NCBI GenBank assembly: GCA_937139335.1 | Contig: CAKZPN010000025.1 | Coordinates: forward strand, 1-40,250 | Direction of reading: 5' to 3' | From: an uncultured Roseicyclus sp. | GTDB lineage: Bacteria; Pseudomonadota; Alphaproteobacteria; Rhodobacterales; Rhodobacteraceae | Length of the DNA: 40,250 nt | Shown: positions 14,760 through 22,599 of the stretch, one piece after another | Layout: every line of letters starts with the position of its first letter | Numbering within the stretch: the first letter of the stretch is position 1 | The notes under the pieces: model-generated | Seen by the model: only the letters and a program-made list of their open reading frames with translations | Database searches by the model: none | What the model was told of the DNA's origin: nothing | Position numbers and translations under genes: made by a program

Positions 14760-15342
14760 GGCTTTCGCGCTCGATCAGCTTCGCCTGCGCCATGAAGGCC
14801 ACGAATAGGAACGCGGGCAGCGCGAAAGTTTCGAAGGTCACCCAGAACTCGGTCGACTGCGTGCGCCAGATGACCTCATTGGCCACCGCCATCAGCGCAA
14901 AGGCCGCCGCGATCCGGCGCGACAGGACAAGCCAGCCGCGATCAGACATCGGCAGCATCTCCCCCATCAGCACCTTCAGCCAGCCGCGCCCGCGCAAGAG
15001 GCCGATGCCGAGCGTCACCGCGAAGAACCCGTAGACCAGCGTCGTCTTCATCTTGAAGAACCGCTCGTCGTTGAGCCACACGGTGAGGCCGCCGAAGACG
15101 ATCACCATGACGGCGGTGAAGACCTGGATGCGGCTCACCTTGCCGGTCAGCTTCCACAGCACCGCCATCGACGCGAGCAGCAGTGGCACGAAGCCGGCGG
15201 TGACCAGGATGAACCCGTCGTAATCGCGCCCGCCGACGGTCCAGGTCACGTCCTGAAACCGCATGTAGGCGAGGAAGAACAGCAGCGGCGGCCCAAGCTC
15301 GAGCGCCTGCCTGAGCCAGGGGTTGACGGGTCTGTCTTGCAT
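14713..15342 (-). CDS. yciB: inner membrane septation protein A family (YciB/IspZ)
   Basis: A 209-residue integral membrane protein with about five to six hydrophobic helices. The N-terminal NPWLRQALELGPPLLFFLAY, the central WLNDERFFKMKTTLVYGFFA and GWLVLSRRIAAAFALMAVANEVIW are characteristic of YciB/intracellular septation protein A, an envelope protein with effects on cell division and surface structure in enterics and Shigella. It is the last gene of a likely ftsY-EamA-yciB unit. The C-terminal NAEGGGPDDPGAAE tail is encoded by sequence overlapping the end of the convergent pseudouridine synthase gene. Confidence 0.93.
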   Translation of the reverse strand: MQDRPVNPWLRQALELGPPLLFFLAYMRFQDVTWTVGGRDYDGFILVTAGFVPLLLASMAVLWKLTGKVSRIQVFTAVMVIVFGGLTVWLNDERFFKMKTTLVYGFFAVTLGIGLLRGRGWLKVLMGEMLPMSDRGWLVLSRRIAAAFALMAVANEVIWRTQSTEFWVTFETFALPAFLFVAFMAQAKLIERESLNAEGGGPDDPGAAE

Positions 15343-15353
15343 GAAGGGTCCTT

Positions 15354-16256
15354 TCAGCCGCCCATCTCAACTATCACCGCCCCCGCTGCGATCAACCCCA
15401 TGAGCGCCAGCCGCCGCGGGCCGACGCGGTCGCCCAGAAACAGCCAGCCGATGAGTGCCGCGAAGACGGTGGAGGTTTCGCGCAGCACCGCCGCCTCGCC
15501 CACTTGGTCGAGGCGCGTGGCGAGCATGATTGAGCCGAAGCTGGCGAAGGCGACGAGCCCGCCGAAGATGCCGCGCAGCGCGAGGGGGCCCAGCGGCGGT
15601 TTGCCTTCAAGGCGCAGGTAGAAGCGCAGCGCCAGCGGCGGGAACAGCAGCCCGTCGAAGAAGAAGAACCAGGCGAGGAAGGTGAACGGATCTGCCGCCG
15701 CGCGGATGCCGTAGGCGTCGTAGGTGGTGTAGAGCGCGACGAAGAGGCCGGTCAGCACCGCGAAGCCCAGCGCCGGCACCAGTGTCTCGCGGTCGAGCGT
15801 CACGTGGACGAGGTTGTAGGCGGCCAGCCCATAGAGCCCCGCAAGCAGCACCGCCACGCCCAGCCACTGCACCGGAGCGAAGGTCTCCCCGAACAGGAGC
15901 CAGGCACCGATGATGGTGAAGAGGGGCCCGGTACCGCGCATCACCGGGTAGACGACCGTGTAGGCGCCCCGCCGGTAGGCGGCCAGCGTCGCCCATTTGT
16001 AGACGGCGTGGATGGCGAAGGCCCCGGCGAAGATCGGCCACATATGCGGCTCGGGCCAGGGTACCACGAAGAAGGCGATCGGGGCGGCCATCAGCCCATA
16101 GGAGGCGTCGATCACGCCGCGCGCCAGCAACGGGTCGTGCTGGCCTTTCTGCAAGGCGCCGAACACGGCGTGCAGGACCGCGGCCAGAAGCGCCAGCAGC
16201 GTGGCCACGAGGGTCGCGGCCTCGGTGCCCTCGATGGCGGTGATCCAGGCGCTCAT
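15354..16256 (-). CDS. EamA/DMT-superfamily transporter
   Basis: A 300-residue protein with ten predicted membrane helices in two EamA repeats (about 15-140 and 160-300). The first repeat ends with the pattern YPVMRGTGPLFTIIGAWLLFGE and the second with LRETSTVFAALIGWLFLGDRVGPRR, matching the drug/metabolite transporter fold. The family exports or imports varied metabolites; the substrate is not predictable. It lies 11 bases upstream of yciB and 38 bases downstream of ftsY, all on the same strand. ATG at 16256 is the only start that keeps the first helix. Confidence 0.9.
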   Translation of the reverse strand: MSAWITAIEGTEAATLVATLLALLAAVLHAVFGALQKGQHDPLLARGVIDASYGLMAAPIAFFVVPWPEPHMWPIFAGAFAIHAVYKWATLAAYRRGAYTVVYPVMRGTGPLFTIIGAWLLFGETFAPVQWLGVAVLLAGLYGLAAYNLVHVTLDRETLVPALGFAVLTGLFVALYTTYDAYGIRAAADPFTFLAWFFFFDGLLFPPLALRFYLRLEGKPPLGPLALRGIFGGLVAFASFGSIMLATRLDQVGEAAVLRETSTVFAALIGWLFLGDRVGPRRLALMGLIAAGAVIVEMGG

Positions 16257-16294
16257 GAGATTTTACTCACAAGGCCTGTGGCTGAATGCGGGAT

Positions 16295-17461
16295 TCAGTC
16301 AAGGCCGATCAGCGCATTGGCGAAATCTTCGGGGTCGAAAGGTTGCAGATCGTCAATCTGCTCTCCCACCCCGATCGCGTGGATCGGCAGGCCGAACTTG
16401 TCGGCCAGCGCCACGAGCACCCCGCCCTTGGCGGTGCCGTCGAGCTTGGTCATGATGAGGCCCGAGACATCGGCCATCTGCTGGAAGGTCTTCACCTGGC
16501 TCAGCGCGTTCTGACCCGTCGTGGCGTCGAGCACGAGGATCGTGTTGTGCGGCGCGTCGGGATCCTTCTTGCGGATCACCCGCACGATCTTGGCCAGTTC
16601 CTCCATCAGGTCGGCGCGGTTCTGCAAGCGTCCCGCGGTGTCGATCATCAACAGGTCGGCGCCTTCGGCCTCGGCGCGCACCATCGCGTCGAAGGACAGC
16701 GCGGCCGGGTCCGATCCTTCGGGCGCCGTCATCACCGGCACACCCGCGCGGTCGCCCCAGATCTGCAACTGCTCGACCGCCGCCGCGCGGAACGTGTCGC
16801 CGGCGGCAATCACCACCGACTTGCCCGCGGCCTTGAACTGGCTCGCCAGCTTGCCGATCGTCGTGGTCTTGCCCGAGCCGTTCACGCCCACCACCAGCAC
16901 AACCTGCGGTTTCTTCGGGTAGATCGGCAGCGGGCGGGCGACGGGCTCCATCACGCGGGTGATCTCGGCGGCCAGCAGGCCCTTGATGTCGCTGGCCGAC
17001 AGCATCCTTCCGTAGCGCCCCTCGGCCATGTTCGCGGTGACGCGCAGCGCCGTGTCCACGCCCATGTCGGCGGCGATCAGCAGCTCCTCGAGTTGCTCCA
17101 GCATCTCGTCATCAAGTGCCCGGCGCGGCTCGGCGCCGCGGCCGGCGAGACGGCCGAAGAGACCCGGCCGGGTGGCCTGCGGCGATGGCGGGGCCGGTGT
17201 GGCCTCGGGTGCCAGGTCCTCGACCCGGATCGGCTCCGGCGCGGCGGCCGGTTTCGGCGCGGGCTCGGGCGCGGGTTCAGGGGCTGTCTCAGGGCCCGGC
17301 TCGGGCGGCGCAGGCGTGGGAGTAGGCTCCGGCGCGGGGGCGATGTCACCCTCCGTCGCCGCGTCGTCGCTCGCGCCCTCCTCGATGATCGCATCCAGCC
17401 CCTCGTCGATCTTCGAGGAAGATCTGAGCATCCGGTCCTTCAGCTTCTTGAAAAAGGACAT
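16295..17461 (-). CDS. ftsY: signal recognition particle receptor FtsY
   Basis: A 388-residue SRP receptor GTPase that docks ribosome-SRP complexes at the membrane for cotranslational insertion. N-terminal MSFFKKLKDRMLRSSSKI is followed by an acidic, Ala/Pro-rich A domain (about 25-100), then the N domain and the G domain with VVGVNGSGKTTTIGKLA (P-loop), DTFRAAAVEQL, DTAGRLQN and TKLDGTAKGG. The start at 17461 is fixed by GAAAGG upstream and by the conserved MSFFKKL beginning; the frame continues further upstream without similarity. It is divergent from alkB. A CTGAAT-GCGGG-ATTCAG inverted repeat overlaps its stop codon (16282-16298). Confidence 0.96.
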   Translation of the reverse strand: MSFFKKLKDRMLRSSSKIDEGLDAIIEEGASDDAATEGDIAPAPEPTPTPAPPEPGPETAPEPAPEPAPKPAAAPEPIRVEDLAPEATPAPPSPQATRPGLFGRLAGRGAEPRRALDDEMLEQLEELLIAADMGVDTALRVTANMAEGRYGRMLSASDIKGLLAAEITRVMEPVARPLPIYPKKPQVVLVVGVNGSGKTTTIGKLASQFKAAGKSVVIAAGDTFRAAAVEQLQIWGDRAGVPVMTAPEGSDPAALSFDAMVRAEAEGADLLMIDTAGRLQNRADLMEELAKIVRVIRKKDPDAPHNTILVLDATTGQNALSQVKTFQQMADVSGLIMTKLDGTAKGGVLVALADKFGLPIHAIGVGEQIDDLQPFDPEDFANALIGLD

Positions 17462-17526
17462 GCGCGGCCTTTCGCCATATTCAACTTCCCTTTCACCTAA
17501 TACGGGATAGGAGTGAAAGGAAGGCC

Positions 17527-17601
17527 ATGGTTTCGCCCAGAATTCGTGCCAGATGGCTGCGGGCGAGACCCTCTTCGACAAGGCTCCGACCATGCCCGTG
17601 A
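17527..17601 (+). other. possible leader ORF upstream of alkB
   Basis: A 24-codon frame begins with ATG at 17527 behind the best ribosome binding site in the region (AAAGGAAGG, 17517-17525) and stops at TGA 17599-17601, overlapping the likely alkB start (17592) in another frame. The peptide is MVSPRIRARWLRARPSSTRL plus four residues and resembles nothing known to me. It may couple translation to alkB or be fortuitous. Confidence 0.35.
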
Positions 17602-18770
17602 TCGCCCGCTACGCCGTCGTGACGCTCATCCCCGCCATCCTGATCGCGCTCGGCGCGACGGTCTGGGGCGCGGGTGGCGTGCTGGCGCTGCTGTGGCTGA
17701 CGCTGATCGCGGCGGGCATGGACCAGCTTTTGTCCCCGCCCCGGCTCGACGACCATGACCACGCGCCCTGGTCGGACCGGCTGGCGCTGGCGCTGGGGGT
17801 GATCCACCTGACGCTGCTGCCGCTGGTCGTGATCGCGATGGGCGATCCGCGCCTGTCCTTTGGCGAGACGCTGGCGCTGCTGCTCGCCGCCGCCAGCTTC
17901 ATGGGGCAGGTCAGCCATCCCAACGCGCATGAGCTGATCCACCGCAAGAGCGCGCTTTTGCGCGGCATCGGCGCTGCGGTCTACACCTCGGTTGGCTTCG
18001 GCCACCACGTCTCGGCGCACCGGCTGGTGCATCACCGCCATGTCGGCACCGAGGATGACCCGAACACGCCATTGCCCGGCGAAAGCTACTGGGCCTACCT
18101 GCCCCGCGCCTGGCGCGGCTCGTTCGAGGCCGGGCTTGCGTCCGAGGTCGAGCGGCTGGAACGTCGTGGGCTTTCGGGGCGCAGCGCCCACAACCCCTAT
18201 ATCGTCTGGGTCGGCGGCGCGGTCCTGTCGCTGGTGCTGTCGATCTGGATCGCGGGCATCGGCGGCGCGCTGACGCTGATCGTGCTGGGCGCGCTTTTCG
18301 GCGGGCAGGTGCTGCTGTCGGATTACATCCAGCACTACGGATTGCAGCGGCTGGAGCTGCCGAACGGCCGGATCGAGCCTGTCGCGCCACACCACAGCTG
18401 GAACGCGCCGCGCGGCTTTTCGAGCTACCTGATGATGAACGCGCCCGCCCATTCCGAGCACCACATGCACCCTGACCGGCCCTATGACCGGCTGGACCCG
18501 CAGGCCGAGGTGCCGACCCTGCCCTGGTCGCTGCCGATCATGGCGATGCTGGCGACAATCCCCTCGGTCTGGCACCGGATCATGGATCGCCGCGCGCTGC
18601 GCGTGATGGAGGCCGCGCAGGCGCGCCTGTCCACCGGCGGTGCCATCCGCCCGCGCCATCCGCTGCGCGAGGCGGGCAATGCACGGGCCGAAGCGCCCGA
18701 CGCCGCTGCCCCCCAATCCGAGGACGAGGCCGACGCGCTGATGGCACGTGTCACCCGCGCCATCGACTGA
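17592..18770 (+). CDS. alkB: alkane 1-monooxygenase (AlkB-type, membrane di-iron)
   Basis: A 392-residue integral membrane hydroxylase (405 if started at ATG 17553). It adds oxygen to the terminal carbon of alkanes, with electrons from rubredoxin. The eight-histidine motifs are clear: NAHELIHRK, HRLVHHRHVGTEDDP and HSEHHMHPDRPYDRL, together with SDYIQHYGLQRLE, the AlkB-specific signature. About six hydrophobic segments surround them. No rubredoxin domain is fused and none is adjacent. Neither candidate start has a strong ribosome binding site of its own, while a leader ORF with a strong one ends on top of 17592. It ends 9 bases from the convergent ATPase gene. Related xylene monooxygenases differ in the NYIxHYG region. 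Confidence 0.93.
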   Translation: MPVIARYAVVTLIPAILIALGATVWGAGGVLALLWLTLIAAGMDQLLSPPRLDDHDHAPWSDRLALALGVIHLTLLPLVVIAMGDPRLSFGETLALLLAAASFMGQVSHPNAHELIHRKSALLRGIGAAVYTSVGFGHHVSAHRLVHHRHVGTEDDPNTPLPGESYWAYLPRAWRGSFEAGLASEVERLERRGLSGRSAHNPYIVWVGGAVLSLVLSIWIAGIGGALTLIVLGALFGGQVLLSDYIQHYGLQRLELPNGRIEPVAPHHSWNAPRGFSSYLMMNAPAHSEHHMHPDRPYDRLDPQAEVPTLPWSLPIMAMLATIPSVWHRIMDRRALRVMEAAQARLSTGGAIRPRHPLREAGNARAEAPDAAAPQSEDEADALMARVTRAID

Positions 18771-18779
18771 TCAAGGGGC

Positions 18780-19619
18780 TCACAGCGCGACGCCGTGCCG
18801 CCCCGCCAGATCGTTGAAGAACTGCCACGCCACCCGGCCCGACCGCGCGCCGCGCGTGCGCTGCCACTCGATCGCCTCGGCCACCATCGCGCTGTCCTCG
18901 ACCGCCACGCCGTAAGCCGCGCAATAGCCGCGGATCATCGTCAGGTATTCGTCCTGCGAACAGGGGTGGAAGCCGAGCCAGAGGCCGAAGCGGTCGCTGA
19001 GCGAGACCTTTTCCTCCACCGCCTCGGACGGGTTGATCGCGGTGGAGCGCTCGTTCTCGATCATGTCGCGCGGCATCAGGTGACGGCGGTTCGACGTGGC
19101 ATAGAAGATCACGTTCTCCGGCCGCCCCTCGACCCCGCCATCCAGCACCGCCTTCAGCGACTTGTACTGCTGGTCGTCATGCGAGAACGACAGGTCGTCG
19201 CAGAACAGGATCACCTGCACCGGGGCGGCGCGCAGCAGCAGCAACAGCCGCCCGATGGAGGCCAGATCCTCGCGCTGTACCTCGACCAGCTTCAGGTCGG
19301 GCGCGTCCGCCAGGCAGGCGGCATGGACCGCCTTGACCAGCGAAGATTTTCCCATCCCGCGCGCGCCCCACAAAAGCGCGTTGTTCGCGGCAAACCCGCC
19401 CGCAAAGCGCGCGGTATTGGCCATGAGCGTGTCGCGCGACCGGTCGACGCCGTGCAGCAGCGACAGGTCCACGCGGTTCACTTGCGGCACCGGCGACAAC
19501 CGATCAGGCGCGGCATGCCAGACGAAGGCTGTCGCGCCATGCCAGTCGGGCGCTGGGGCCGGCGGCGGCGCGATACGGTCCAGCGCCGCGGCGATGCGGG
19601 TCAGGGCGTCCTCACTCAT
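18780..19619 (-). CDS. P-loop ATPase, DUF815 family
   Basis: A 279-residue AAA-like ATPase. The P-loop is LLWGARGMGKSSLVKA (about 85-100), Walker B is VILFCDDLSF, and the region YATSNRRHLMPRDMIENE supplies a sensor-like motif; the C-terminal RSGRVAWQFFNDLAG is conserved. DUF815 proteins are widespread ATPases of undetermined cellular role. The start at 19619 is chosen from family similarity (MSEDALTRIAAALDRIAPP); the frame upstream lies antisense to nothing useful and inside tatC. It follows tatC by five bases and is thus probably cotranscribed with the tat operon. Confidence 0.88.
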   Translation of the reverse strand: MSEDALTRIAAALDRIAPPPAPAPDWHGATAFVWHAAPDRLSPVPQVNRVDLSLLHGVDRSRDTLMANTARFAGGFAANNALLWGARGMGKSSLVKAVHAACLADAPDLKLVEVQREDLASIGRLLLLLRAAPVQVILFCDDLSFSHDDQQYKSLKAVLDGGVEGRPENVIFYATSNRRHLMPRDMIENERSTAINPSEAVEEKVSLSDRFGLWLGFHPCSQDEYLTMIRGYCAAYGVAVEDSAMVAEAIEWQRTRGARSGRVAWQFFNDLAGRHGVAL

Positions 19620-19624
19620 CGGGC

Positions 19625-20494
19625 CTACAGCTCTTCGTCTTCGTCCAGGATGCCTTCGGCGCGCAACCGGCGCAGCCGCGACCGCTCGACCAGCCGCACC
19701 AGCTGGATCGAGATTTCGTAGAGCCCGTAGACCACGACAAACAGGATGATCTGGGTGATCACGTCGGGCGGCGTCACCAGGGCGGCCAGCGTCAGAATGC
19801 CGACGACCGCCCATTTGCGCACATCCGACAGGCCCTGCGCCGTGACCAGCCCGGCCTTGCCCATCAGGGTCAGCAGCACCGGCAACTGGAAGCACAGGCC
19901 GAACGCGAAGATGAATTTCAGCGCCAGGTCGAGGCTTTCGCGCACCGACCCGAGGAAGATCGTCTGGATCCCCTCGTCAGGCACCGCGGCGGGGTTCTCG
20001 AAGGTGCCGTCGCCCGCGATCAGGTTGGCCAGCGCCGGAATCGCGTCGGAAAACCCGATGAAGAAGTTCATCGCCAGCGGCGTCACGACGTAATGCGCAA
20101 AGGAGGCGCCCATCAGGAACAGGACCGGCGAGGCCACGAGGAAGGGCAGGATCGCCCCTTTCTCGGACCGGTAGAGCCCCGGCGCGACGAAGCGCCAGAG
20201 CTGGTGCGCGATGACCGGGAAGGACACGGCGAAGCCCATGATGATCGAGATGCGGATCAGGACGAAGAATTTCTCCTGCGGCGCGGTGAAGATCAGCCGC
20301 GCGTCCTCGCCGCGGGCGCGCAGCACTTCGGCCAGCGGCTGCGAGATGAACTCCAGCGTCGGCTCCGCGATGGTGAACATCAAGATCATGCCGGCCACGA
20401 AGGCCAGAACGGACCGGATCAGCCGAGTCCGCAGCTCGGCCAGATGTTCGATCAGGGGGGCGGAGCTGTCTTCGATCTGGTCGCTGTCGCTCAT
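19625..20494 (-). CDS. tatC: twin-arginine translocase subunit TatC
   Basis: A 289-residue six-helix membrane protein forming the receptor for twin-arginine signal peptides. The N-terminal APLIEHLAELRTRLIRSV with the conserved Glu, FVAPGLYRSEKGAILPF, and the central segments match TatC. The region between helices (about 150-190, DAIPALANLIAGDGTFENP) includes an alphaproteobacterial periplasmic extension. The C-terminal tail RLRRLRAEGILDEDEEL is cytoplasmic and acidic. Its ATG overlaps the tatB stop by four bases. Order tatA-tatB-tatC is standard. Confidence 0.97.
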   Translation of the reverse strand: MSDSDQIEDSSAPLIEHLAELRTRLIRSVLAFVAGMILMFTIAEPTLEFISQPLAEVLRARGEDARLIFTAPQEKFFVLIRISIIMGFAVSFPVIAHQLWRFVAPGLYRSEKGAILPFLVASPVLFLMGASFAHYVVTPLAMNFFIGFSDAIPALANLIAGDGTFENPAAVPDEGIQTIFLGSVRESLDLALKFIFAFGLCFQLPVLLTLMGKAGLVTAQGLSDVRKWAVVGILTLAALVTPPDVITQIILFVVVYGLYEISIQLVRLVERSRLRRLRAEGILDEDEEL

Positions 20495-21015
20495 GATTGC
20501 GAGGATCCCGTGCGGGCAGGCTCGGGGTCTTCAGCCTCCGGTTCCGGCTCCAGCTCGTTGGCTTCCAGCGGCGCCTGCGCCGCGGCGGCAGCGGTCGCTT
20601 CCTTGTCGGCGATGGTCTGGTCGGCCTTCGCCTTGCGGCGTGCCTCCACCTCGTCGCGCATCTTCTTGGTGGCGGCGGATTTCTCCTCGGCCATCTTGCG
20701 GGTCTCGCTGCCTTCCTCGAACTTCGACGGATCGAGCTCCAGATCGTCGCCGAACGTGTCCTTCAGCGCGCTCATCCCCGCCTTGCGGGGGTTGCTGGCA
20801 TAGCTCGACGCCTTGCGCAGGTCGCGGCTCAACTCGGTCATGCCGGTCTCGTCGGCGGCCTCGTCCATGGCGCGCTGGAAATCCTTGGCCATGGCCCGGA
20901 TGCGGCCCGTGAACTGGCCGACCTTCCGAAACATCATCGGAAGTTCCTTGGGCCCCACCACGATCAGCGCGACAATGCCGATCACGAGCAGCTCCATCCA
21001 GCCGATATCAGGCAT
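20491..21015 (-). CDS. tatB: Sec-independent translocase protein TatB
   Basis: A 174-residue protein with one N-terminal membrane helix (MPDIGWMELLVIGIVALIVV), the GPKELPMMFRK hinge, an amphipathic helix (about 25-60) and a long charged C-terminal region rich in Glu, Ala and Pro. This is TatB, which with TatC forms the substrate-binding complex. Length and the Glu8 position are normal. It overlaps tatC by four bases and lies 58 bases after tatA. Confidence 0.96.
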   Translation of the reverse strand: MPDIGWMELLVIGIVALIVVGPKELPMMFRKVGQFTGRIRAMAKDFQRAMDEAADETGMTELSRDLRKASSYASNPRKAGMSALKDTFGDDLELDPSKFEEGSETRKMAEEKSAATKKMRDEVEARRKAKADQTIADKEATAAAAAQAPLEANELEPEPEAEDPEPARTGSSQS

Positions 21016-21073
21016 GAGCGTCCCTATGCACTAGACAGACGGCCCCGGCGGCACGCAGGGGCCAAGGTCGCGA

Positions 21074-21307
21074 TCAGGCGTTGTCGCGTTCGCCGCGCGG
21101 GGTCACGTCGCGGCTGGCCACGGTGTCGTCCGCTGTGGAGCTGGATGCGTCCTCGATCTCCTGAGTCGAATCCTTCACGCCGCGCTTGAAGGCGGTGATG
21201 CCCTTGCCGACCTCGCCCATCAGGCCCGCGATCTTGCCGCGGCCGAACAGGACGAGGACCACAACTGCGATGAGCAACAGGCCCGCCGGTCCGATATTGT
21301 TGAGCAT
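21074..21307 (-). CDS. tatA: twin-arginine translocase protein TatA
   Basis: A 77-residue pore-forming subunit: a short N-terminal membrane helix ([21 protein letters not shown]), the [23 protein letters not shown] amphipathic segment in two parts around residue 21-43, and a polar tail. LFGRGKI with the conserved Phe-Gly at the hinge is diagnostic. A GGGAGAGAT ribosome binding site precedes the ATG. First gene of the tat operon, with a predicted promoter 70 bases upstream. Confidence 0.96.
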   Translation of the reverse strand: MLNNIGPAGLLLIAVVVLVLFGRGKIAGLMGEVGKGITAFKRGVKDSTQEIEDASSSTADDTVASRDVTPRGERDNA

Positions 21308-21376
21308 GGATCTCTCCCTTACCCCGCGCGGGCCCGTCTGGCGGGGGCGCGGATGGCTACTGGTCTCTGGGGTGCA

Positions 21377-21404
21377 TAGGTAAGCGTTCCGGGCGGCAGT
21401 TCAA
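21377..21404 (-). promoter_or_regulatory. probable tatABC promoter
   Basis: On the minus strand TTGAAC (21404-21399) and TACCTA (21382-21377) are separated by 16 bases, placing the start near 21370, about 63 bases before tatA. CTATGC overlapping the -10 is an alternative reading. Confidence 0.45.
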
Positions 21405-21434
21405 AGCCCCAAAACGCCGCCCCACCTGCTGCGG

Positions 21435-22517
21435 TCAGCGCTTTTTCGCGAAGACAAAACAGCGATCGCGCCGCACGGTCAGCCAGAGCGGCGTGCCGGG
21501 CTTGGGCAGGAACACCGCCGGAACCGTCGCCTTGAGGATGCCGCCGTCGAAGTCCATGCGGAACTCCACCAGACTTTCATGGCCCATGAAGCGGGCCCGT
21601 TCCACGACGCCACGGGCCGGCGTGCCGTCCTGCGGCGTCGGGTTCGGGCCGCGCCCGCCCCGGTCGAAGTCGATCTTCACGTGCTGCGGCCGCATCACGA
21701 TCTCGACCTCGGTGCCGTCGGCATGGCCGGGCGCGAGGAACTGTCCAAAGGCGGTGTCGACCAGCGCGCCCTGCACCGTGCCGGGTATCACGTTGACATC
21801 GCTGAAGAACGCGGCCGCCGCCTTGTCGCAGGGCGCGTTGTAGATGTTGTAGGGCGCGCCCTTCTGCACGATCCGGCCGCCGCGCATCAGCGCGATCTGG
21901 TCGGCCATGCGCATCGCCTCTTCCGGCTCGTGGGTGACCAGCACCACCGCCGTCCCCTCGTCCTTCAACAGTTGCAGTGTCTCGTCGCGGATGCCGTCGC
22001 GCAACCGGTTGTCGAGGCCGGAAAAGGGCTCGTCCATCAGCATGATCCGGGGCCGCGGCGCCAGCGCGCGGGCCAGCGCCACGCGCTGCTGCTCGCCCCC
22101 CGACAGCATGTGCGGCGGTTTGTCCGCATAGCCCGCCAGATCGACCCTCTCCAGCAGTTCCGCCACCCGCGCGGCAGTCGCGCTGCGCGCGCCCCGTAGG
22201 CCGAATGCGACGTTCTGCGCCACCGTCAGGTGCGGAAACAGCGCGAAATCCTGAAAGATCAGGCCGACGCCCCGCGCCTCGGGCGGCAGGTGGATCGAGT
22301 CGTCGGACAGTGTCATGCCATCGGCACGCACGGCGCCCGCGACCTGCCGCTCGATCCCCGCCACCACCCGCAACGTCGTCGACTTGCCGCAGCCAGAGGG
22401 GCCGAGCAGGCACAGGATCTCGCCCGCGCGCACCTCGAAGCTCACCTCGCGCACCACGTCGCGCCCGTCGAACCGACAGGTGATCTGGTCGACCTCGAGA
22501 CGCGGGCTGTCTGGCAT
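21435..22517 (-). CDS. ABC transporter ATP-binding protein, FbpC/PotA-like
   Basis: A 360-residue importer-type ATPase. Walker A is LGPSGCGKSTTLR (about 40-52), the signature LSGGEQQRVALARALA and Walker B IMLMDEPFSGLD are intact, and a C-terminal TOBE-like domain follows (about 240-360). The AAAFFSDVNVIPGTVQG junction resembles iron(III) transporters of the FbpC type rather than polyamine or sugar types. No permease or binding-protein gene is adjacent, so the partner must lie elsewhere. The start at 22517 (MPDSPRLEVDQITCRF) fits family; the frame extends upstream over the SDR gene as a shadow. Confidence 0.9.
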   Translation of the reverse strand: MPDSPRLEVDQITCRFDGRDVVREVSFEVRAGEILCLLGPSGCGKSTTLRVVAGIERQVAGAVRADGMTLSDDSIHLPPEARGVGLIFQDFALFPHLTVAQNVAFGLRGARSATAARVAELLERVDLAGYADKPPHMLSGGEQQRVALARALAPRPRIMLMDEPFSGLDNRLRDGIRDETLQLLKDEGTAVVLVTHEPEEAMRMADQIALMRGGRIVQKGAPYNIYNAPCDKAAAAFFSDVNVIPGTVQGALVDTAFGQFLAPGHADGTEVEIVMRPQHVKIDFDRGGRGPNPTPQDGTPARGVVERARFMGHESLVEFRMDFDGGILKATVPAVFLPKPGTPLWLTVRRDRCFVFAKKR

Positions 22518-22563
22518 CGGCGCGGGGATACCCGATAAATTCAGTCGGAACGGGCTGGTAGCA

Positions 22564-22591
22564 GGCCCGCCTGCCCGAGGCAAGGCGGGCC
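22564..22591 (-). terminator. GC-rich hairpin between SDR and ABC genes
   Basis: GGCCCGCCT (22564-22572) pairs perfectly with AGGCGGGCC (22583-22591) across a ten-base loop, nine bases after the SDR stop. No T run follows on the minus strand; it may attenuate or separate SDR transcription from the ABC gene. Confidence 0.4.
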
Positions 22592-22599
22592 CTCCCGCC

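Noticed and set aside
16282..16298. CTGAAT-GCGGG-ATTCAG inverted repeat as an ftsY terminator.
   Set aside because: It overlaps the ftsY stop codon, has only six pairs and no T run; likely incidental, although noted in the ftsY entry.
17462..17593. N-terminal extension of FtsY by 44 residues.
   Set aside because: The sequence before MSFFKKL is not FtsY-like and a ribosome binding site precedes 17461.
19620..19895. N-terminal extension of the DUF815-type ATPase into tatC.
   Set aside because: It overlaps tatC in another frame with low-complexity composition; family similarity starts at 19619.
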